This document shows, piece by piece, positions 31,316 to 34,451 of a stretch of DNA of 34,451 nt; the first letter of the stretch is position 1; every line of letters starts with the position of its first letter. The stretch covers positions 1-34,451 of the forward strand of contig JAOTVC010000012.1 of the NCBI GenBank assembly GCA_029863585.1, read 5' to 3'. The position numbers and the translations under genes were made by a program. This DNA is from Alphaproteobacteria bacterium (lineage in GTDB: Bacteria > Pseudomonadota > Alphaproteobacteria > SMXQ01). The notes under the pieces were generated by a model, which was not told where the DNA came from, made no database searches, and saw only the letters and a program-made list of their open reading frames with translations.

Positions 31316-31471
31316 ATGAAGACTATGCGAGTTGAAAGCCAGAATCCGGATGCGGAACAGAGTGCCGAGGAGAGGCGCTGCCTCATGTGCGGTCAGGCGT
31401 TCAAAAGCACCTGGGCCGGCGAGCGAATCTGCCCGCGCTGCAAATCGAGTAAAGCCTGGCGCAGGGGTTGA
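31316..31471 (+). CDS. Small zinc-ribbon protein (51 aa)
   Basis: This 51-residue protein contains a four-cysteine zinc ribbon, CLMCGQAF followed after 14 residues by CPRCKSSKAWRRG. The motif 'CxxCgxxFxSxWaGeRiCxxCKss.aWR' is typical of small alphaproteobacterial proteins of unknown function. An alternative start is the ATG at 31325. It lies 48 nt before the DUF4167 gene on the same strand, so they may be cotranscribed. The basic tail and the zinc ribbon suggest nucleic-acid or ribosome binding, but that is inference. Confidence 0.75.
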   Translation: MKTMRVESQNPDAEQSAEERRCLMCGQAFKSTWAGERICPRCKSSKAWRRG

Positions 31472-31519
31472 GCCGGCGCTGACTTAATTGAAAACGGTTC
31501 AGAGAGGAGAACTGCTGGA

Positions 31520-31774
31520 ATGAAATCAAGACGAAAACAGAGGTCCGGAGGGGGCGGAAAGGGCCGCGCCGCGTCGCAAATCGGACGGGGTCCCAAAGGC
31601 AAAGGACCCAGAAAGAATGGCGGTCTCACGCCGAACGGCGTAATGCCGGGACAAAGCGTCGAACGATATCTCAGCCTCGCGCGCGAGGCCGAAGCCGCCG
31701 GGGACGCGGTCCTGTCACAGTACTATTACCAGCACGCTGAACATTATCTTCGGAAAACGCAAGAACAGGCCTGA
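31520..31774 (+). CDS. Short DUF4167-domain protein
   Basis: This 84-residue protein has a basic, Gly/Arg/Lys-rich, disordered N-terminal half (KSRRKQRSGGGGKGR) and a C-terminal DUF4167 motif, VERYLSLAREAEAAGDAVLSQYYYQHAEHYLRKTQ. DUF4167 proteins are typical of Alphaproteobacteria and are usually 200 residues or longer, so this is a short form. The basic half suggests binding to RNA or DNA. The ATG at 31520 has GAGGAG about 10 nt upstream. It is preceded by the zinc-ribbon protein and its role is unknown. Confidence 0.85.
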   Translation: MKSRRKQRSGGGGKGRAASQIGRGPKGKGPRKNGGLTPNGVMPGQSVERYLSLAREAEAAGDAVLSQYYYQHAEHYLRKTQEQA

Positions 31775-31856
31775 ATGGGCTGCTATCAGGGCATCGTCAG
31801 AGCAAATTTGCTTGAGCCTCCTGGCGAGGTTCCTTAGCCTCCGCCGACGGTTCCGC

Positions 31857-32126
31857 CTATGGCGACGGGAAGAGCATTTCGGTCGGGCCTTTCTCTTCGT
31901 AGTGATCGTTCCGGATGACCTCGGCCCTGACCAGCGCCGGGCGATTCCATGGCGGGGCCTTGATCCCGGCGCCCGGCGTGAATCTAACTTTGACGCCGAA
32001 GGCCTTCTCGGCGGCGTTACGCGCGCGTTCCTCGTCCAGCGCCCTGACGACGACCCGACCTCGACAGGAACTTGCTTTCCAGTTTGGGTCAAACGGGTCG
32101 ACGGGTACCAGCCCCCATAGAGGCAT
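31857..32126 (-). CDS. Uncharacterised small protein (89 aa)
   Basis: This 89-residue soluble protein has the pattern MPLWGLVPVDPFDPNWKASSCRG, then VVVRALDEERARNAAEKAFG, then 'PWNRPALVRAEVI' and EKGPTEMLFPSP. I recognise it as a recurrent uncharacterised family, but not its function. I chose the ATG at 32126 because GGGAG is about 9 nt upstream; the frame is open to 32159. It lies 29 nt after the BCAM0308-like gene, on the same strand, and probably forms an operon with it. Confidence 0.65.
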   Translation of the reverse strand: MPLWGLVPVDPFDPNWKASSCRGRVVVRALDEERARNAAEKAFGVKVRFTPGAGIKAPPWNRPALVRAEVIRNDHYEEKGPTEMLFPSP

Positions 32127-32155
32127 TACTTGTTTCTCCCGAAAGTCCGCCCGGT

Positions 32156-32662
32156 TCAATTCTCCCTCGTCCAGTTCACGCGGAGGAAATAGGCCTCCTC
32201 CTCGTAACGGAAGTCGAGGTCACCCTCATAGGCATTGTGCATCGCCTCGCCTATCCGGCGCGGGAGATGGATATCGGTGGTGCTGATGACGATGCGGCCG
32301 GGCTCCTCCTCGATGCTCATGATGCGATTGAGGGGATGCTCACCCTTTTCCTGCTCCTCCTGGTGTCGGACCAGGCCCAGGATCTCCTCTTTGTGAGCAT
32401 CGACGAAGCCGCCGGTCAAGGTTGCCGTTCCCGCCGGATACTTATCCCGCGTCCGATGGCAGGCTTGGCACAGTTCTTCGTTGGCATCCGCCGGAGGGTG
32501 GGCCTCCCATTGCCATCGCCCCTGATGGAACACGGCGCGGCAGTCCGGACAAATCGTGGGCTCTTCGAGCTTGAGCCGCGTCTTATACGGATCATGGACG
32601 TGCTCCCTTAGCATGCGGTCCTGCCGGAGCATCCGTCGCCCCACGTCTTTCTTCTTCATCAT
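32156..32662 (-). CDS. BCAM0308-family zinc-ribbon protein
   Basis: This 168-residue protein matches the BCAM0308 family. It has 'HVHDPYKTRLKLEEPTICPDCRAVFHQGRW' with the first CxxC, ELCQACHRTRDKYPAG with the second CxxC, then GGFVDAHKEEILGLV, 'EHPLNRIMSIEE' and STTDIHLPRRIGEAM. The four cysteines should bind one zinc ion. Two adjacent ATGs at 32662 and 32659 are possible; GAGAGGG lies just upstream. The family has no experimental function that I know. Codirectional with the next small gene, and divergent from the polymerase gene. Confidence 0.88.
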   Translation of the reverse strand: MMKKKDVGRRMLRQDRMLREHVHDPYKTRLKLEEPTICPDCRAVFHQGRWQWEAHPPADANEELCQACHRTRDKYPAGTATLTGGFVDAHKEEILGLVRHQEEQEKGEHPLNRIMSIEEEPGRIVISTTDIHLPRRIGEAMHNAYEGDLDFRYEEEAYFLRVNWTREN

Positions 32663-32784
32663 TGCCCTCTCTCCAAAACCGGGTCCGAAGGGCCCACGGG
32701 ACGGCTTGGTTATGGTCGACGGCATGAAACGCGCGTCCGGCAATGATCTTATAGGAGAATCAGTTCGCCACAAAGACCGCGACT

Positions 32785-32813
32785 CAACAACCTGCACTTC
32801 AACAACCTGCACT
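32785..32813. repeat. Short tandem direct repeat
   Basis: CAACAACCTGCACT occurs at 32785-32798 and again at 32800-32813, giving a 15-nt period, followed by a partial third copy. It lies in the divergent gap between the BCAM0308-like gene and the polymerase gene. It could be a paired binding site. Confidence 0.5.
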
Positions 32814-32939
32814 CGGCCAACCTCGATCTGCCGCCATCCCAGGTCGGGGGAAGCGCGACCCGGCGGGCGGTCCCGGTCGCGATTGGCCCGGGACTGTGCG
32901 AAACTTTGCCAGGACGCCACGGGACCGGGAGCCGCGTTC

Positions 32940-34451
32940 ATGCCGATCCGAAACGCCGACGTCGCCACAGTCTTCGATGAGATCTCTGACATCCTGGAAA
33001 TCCAGGGGGCCAATCCGTTCCGCGTGCGCGCCTACCGCAATGCCGGGAGGCTGCTCCGCAGTCTTGACGCCGCCGTGACCGACATGGTGGCCGGGAAGGA
33101 AGACCTCACCGCCTTGCCGGGAATCGGTGCCGACCTCGCCGGCAAGATCCGAGAAATCGTGGAAACCGGGACCTGTGCCATGCTCGAGAAGCTGCACGAG
33201 GAGATGCCCGAGGGCCTGACCGAGTTGTTGAAGGTTCCGGGTCTCGGCCCTAAGCGCGTGCAGGCGCTCTATCACGAGCTCGACGTCCGGACTCTCGAAC
33301 AGCTTCATCGCGCCGCAAAGGATGGCCGCATCCGTCAGCTTCCCGGCTTCGGCGAAAAGACGGAAGACCACATCCTGCAGGCGGTGGAGGCCCTGCGGCA
33401 GCGGCCGGAACGCTTCAAATTGGCGACCGCGGCGGAGTACGCCGGCCCTCTGGTAGAGCATCTGCGCGCGGCAACGGGCGTGAAGCGGGTCGTCGTTGCC
33501 GGCAGCTTCCGCCGAGCGCGGGAGACGGTGGGGGACCTCGACATCCTTGTCACCGCCACCCCCGACAATACCGTGATGCAGCGATTCGTCGATTACGAGG
33601 AGGTCGCCGAGGTGGTTTCCAAAGGGCCGACCCGTTCCACGGTCGTGCTCCGGTCGGGATTGCAGGTCGACGTGCGGGTGGTGGCGGAGGAGAGCTATGG
33701 CGCGGCTCTCCACTATTTCACCGGAAGCAAGGCGCATAACATCGCCGTCCGTCGCCTCGGTCGGCAGCGGGGCCTCAAGATCAACGAGTACGGCGTCTTC
33801 CGCGGCAACCGACGGATTTCCGGCAACACCGAGGGCTCGGTCTTCCGGGCGGTGGGGCTGCGTTACATTTCCCCGGAGCTGCGCGAGAACCGTGGTGAGA
33901 TCGAAGCGGCGCGCGAGGGCAAGCTGCCGAAACTGGTGGAGTTCGAAGACCTGAGGGGCGACCTCCACGTCCACACCACCGCCACCGACGGCCGCAACAG
34001 CCTCCGTGAGATGGCGCTGGCGGCCCGGGATCTCGGCCTCGAATACGTAGCCGTCACCGAGCACTCGCGCCGTGTCACGGTGGCCCATGGCCTTACCAGC
34101 AGGCGCCTACTCGCCCAGATCGATGAGATCGATGCCCTCAACGAGGAGAAGATAGGCGTTCATATTCTCAAGGGCATTGAGGTAGACATCCTCGAGGACG
34201 GCCGGCTGGACCTTCCCGACGACGTGCTCGGCCGCTTGGACCTGGTCATCGGCGCCGTGCACAGCCGCTTCAACTTGTCCCGGGAGCGCCAGACCGAACG
34301 CATCATGCGTGCCATGAACCGTCCCCATTTCACCCTTCTCGCGCATCCCAGCGGCCGACTCATTCCCCGCCGCGAGCCCTATGATGTGGATATGGGGCGC
34401 ATCATCCGCCACGCCCGCGAACGCGGCTGCTATCTCGAGCTCAACGCCCAT
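32940..34451 (+). CDS. polX: Family X DNA polymerase with PHP domain (partial at right edge)
   Basis: The visible part is 504 codons of a bacterial PolX, normally about 570 residues. It begins with helix-hairpin-helix segments that bind DNA (LPGIGADLAGKI, VPGLGPKRV, LPGFGEKTEDHIL). The polymerase palm follows: VAGSFRRARETVGDLDILV has metal ligands Asp199 and Asp201, and LQVDVRVV supplies a third Asp. YFTGSKAHNIAVRR is the nucleotide-binding segment. The C-terminal PHP phosphoesterase begins DLHVHTTATDG, with VTEHSRR and HPSGRLIPRR as later ligands, providing the 3'-5' exonuclease. The ATG at 32940 has GGGAG about 8 nt upstream. It is used in base-excision repair. The reading frame is cut off by the window end. 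Confidence 0.95.
   Translation, partial: MPIRNADVATVFDEISDILEIQGANPFRVRAYRNAGRLLRSLDAAVTDMVAGKEDLTALPGIGADLAGKIREIVETGTCAMLEKLHEEMPEGLTELLKVPGLGPKRVQALYHELDVRTLEQLHRAAKDGRIRQLPGFGEKTEDHILQAVEALRQRPERFKLATAAEYAGPLVEHLRAATGVKRVVVAGSFRRARETVGDLDILVTATPDNTVMQRFVDYEEVAEVVSKGPTRSTVVLRSGLQVDVRVVAEESYGAALHYFTGSKAHNIAVRRLGRQRGLKINEYGVFRGNRRISGNTEGSVFRAVGLRYISPELRENRGEIEAAREGKLPKLVEFEDLRGDLHVHTTATDGRNSLREMALAARDLGLEYVAVTEHSRRVTVAHGLTSRRLLAQIDEIDALNEEKIGVHILKGIEVDILEDGRLDLPDDVLGRLDLVIGAVHSRFNLSRERQTERIMRAMNRPHFTLLAHPSGRLIPRREPYDVDMGRIIRHARERGCYLELNAH

Noticed and set aside
32799-34088. 429-codon minus-strand frame opposite the polymerase gene
   Set aside because: The plus strand encodes an intact PolX through this entire stretch with all motifs; the minus frame is a GC-rich shadow.

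Overview
The window reads as chromosomal DNA from a GC-rich proteobacterium, most likely an alphaproteobacterium. The main pointers are a DUF4167-domain protein (a family largely confined to Alphaproteobacteria), a small zinc-ribbon protein of an alphaproteobacterial type, a GroEL paralogue without GroES, and tightly overlapping GC-rich operons. There are no rRNA genes, tRNAs or CRISPR arrays that I can see. The lineage call is inference from families, not from a marker gene.

Positions 1-5700 form a stress-protein neighbourhood: a DUF1127-like small protein, a universal stress protein, a stand-alone primase-polymerase, a GroEL paralogue, an LpdD-like protein and a ribosome-hibernation factor fused to a cold-shock domain. 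A broken hemerythrin-domain gene lies just upstream of the hibernation factor.

Positions 5731-13331 hold one compact seven-gene operon for oxidative cleavage of ornithine: ord, ortA, ortB, oraS, oraE, orr and an alanine racemase. Ornithine racemase makes D-ornithine. The adenosylcobalamin/PLP aminomutase OraSE makes 2,4-diaminopentanoate, Ord deaminates it, and OrtAB cleaves it with CoA to acetyl-CoA and D-alanine. The terminal alanine racemase can return D-alanine to the L pool. Convergent to it is a two-gene unit (acyl-CoA synthetase, then a large unusual Rossmann oxidoreductase), followed by a divergent Ca2+/cation antiporter.

Positions 18237-25291 contain a divergent pair of units. Leftward are an RNase Z-like metallo-beta-lactamase protein and an exported SagB-like nitroreductase. 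Rightward is an overlapping run of N-formylglutamate amidohydrolase-like protein, a QEGLA/MATCAP-type metallopeptidase and a glutathione-synthase-like ATP-grasp ligase, followed by an aminoglycoside-phosphotransferase-like protein. This rightward set is my best candidate for an undescribed system, because a MATCAP-type carboxypeptidase is translationally coupled to an ATP-grasp amino-acid ligase.

Positions 25357-27852 carry a PRPP-synthetase-like gene divergent from an alpha/beta hydrolase and phosphoribosyltransferase pair. Positions 28020-30297 (leftward) carry a small membrane protein, then a CheR-like methyltransferase overlapping RNA 3'-phosphate cyclase. Positions 30298-34451 are looser: a decayed IS6-family transposase end, a 51-residue zinc-ribbon protein, a short DUF4167 protein, an uncharacterised small protein, a BCAM0308-family zinc-ribbon protein, and a family X DNA polymerase with a PHP domain that runs off the right edge.
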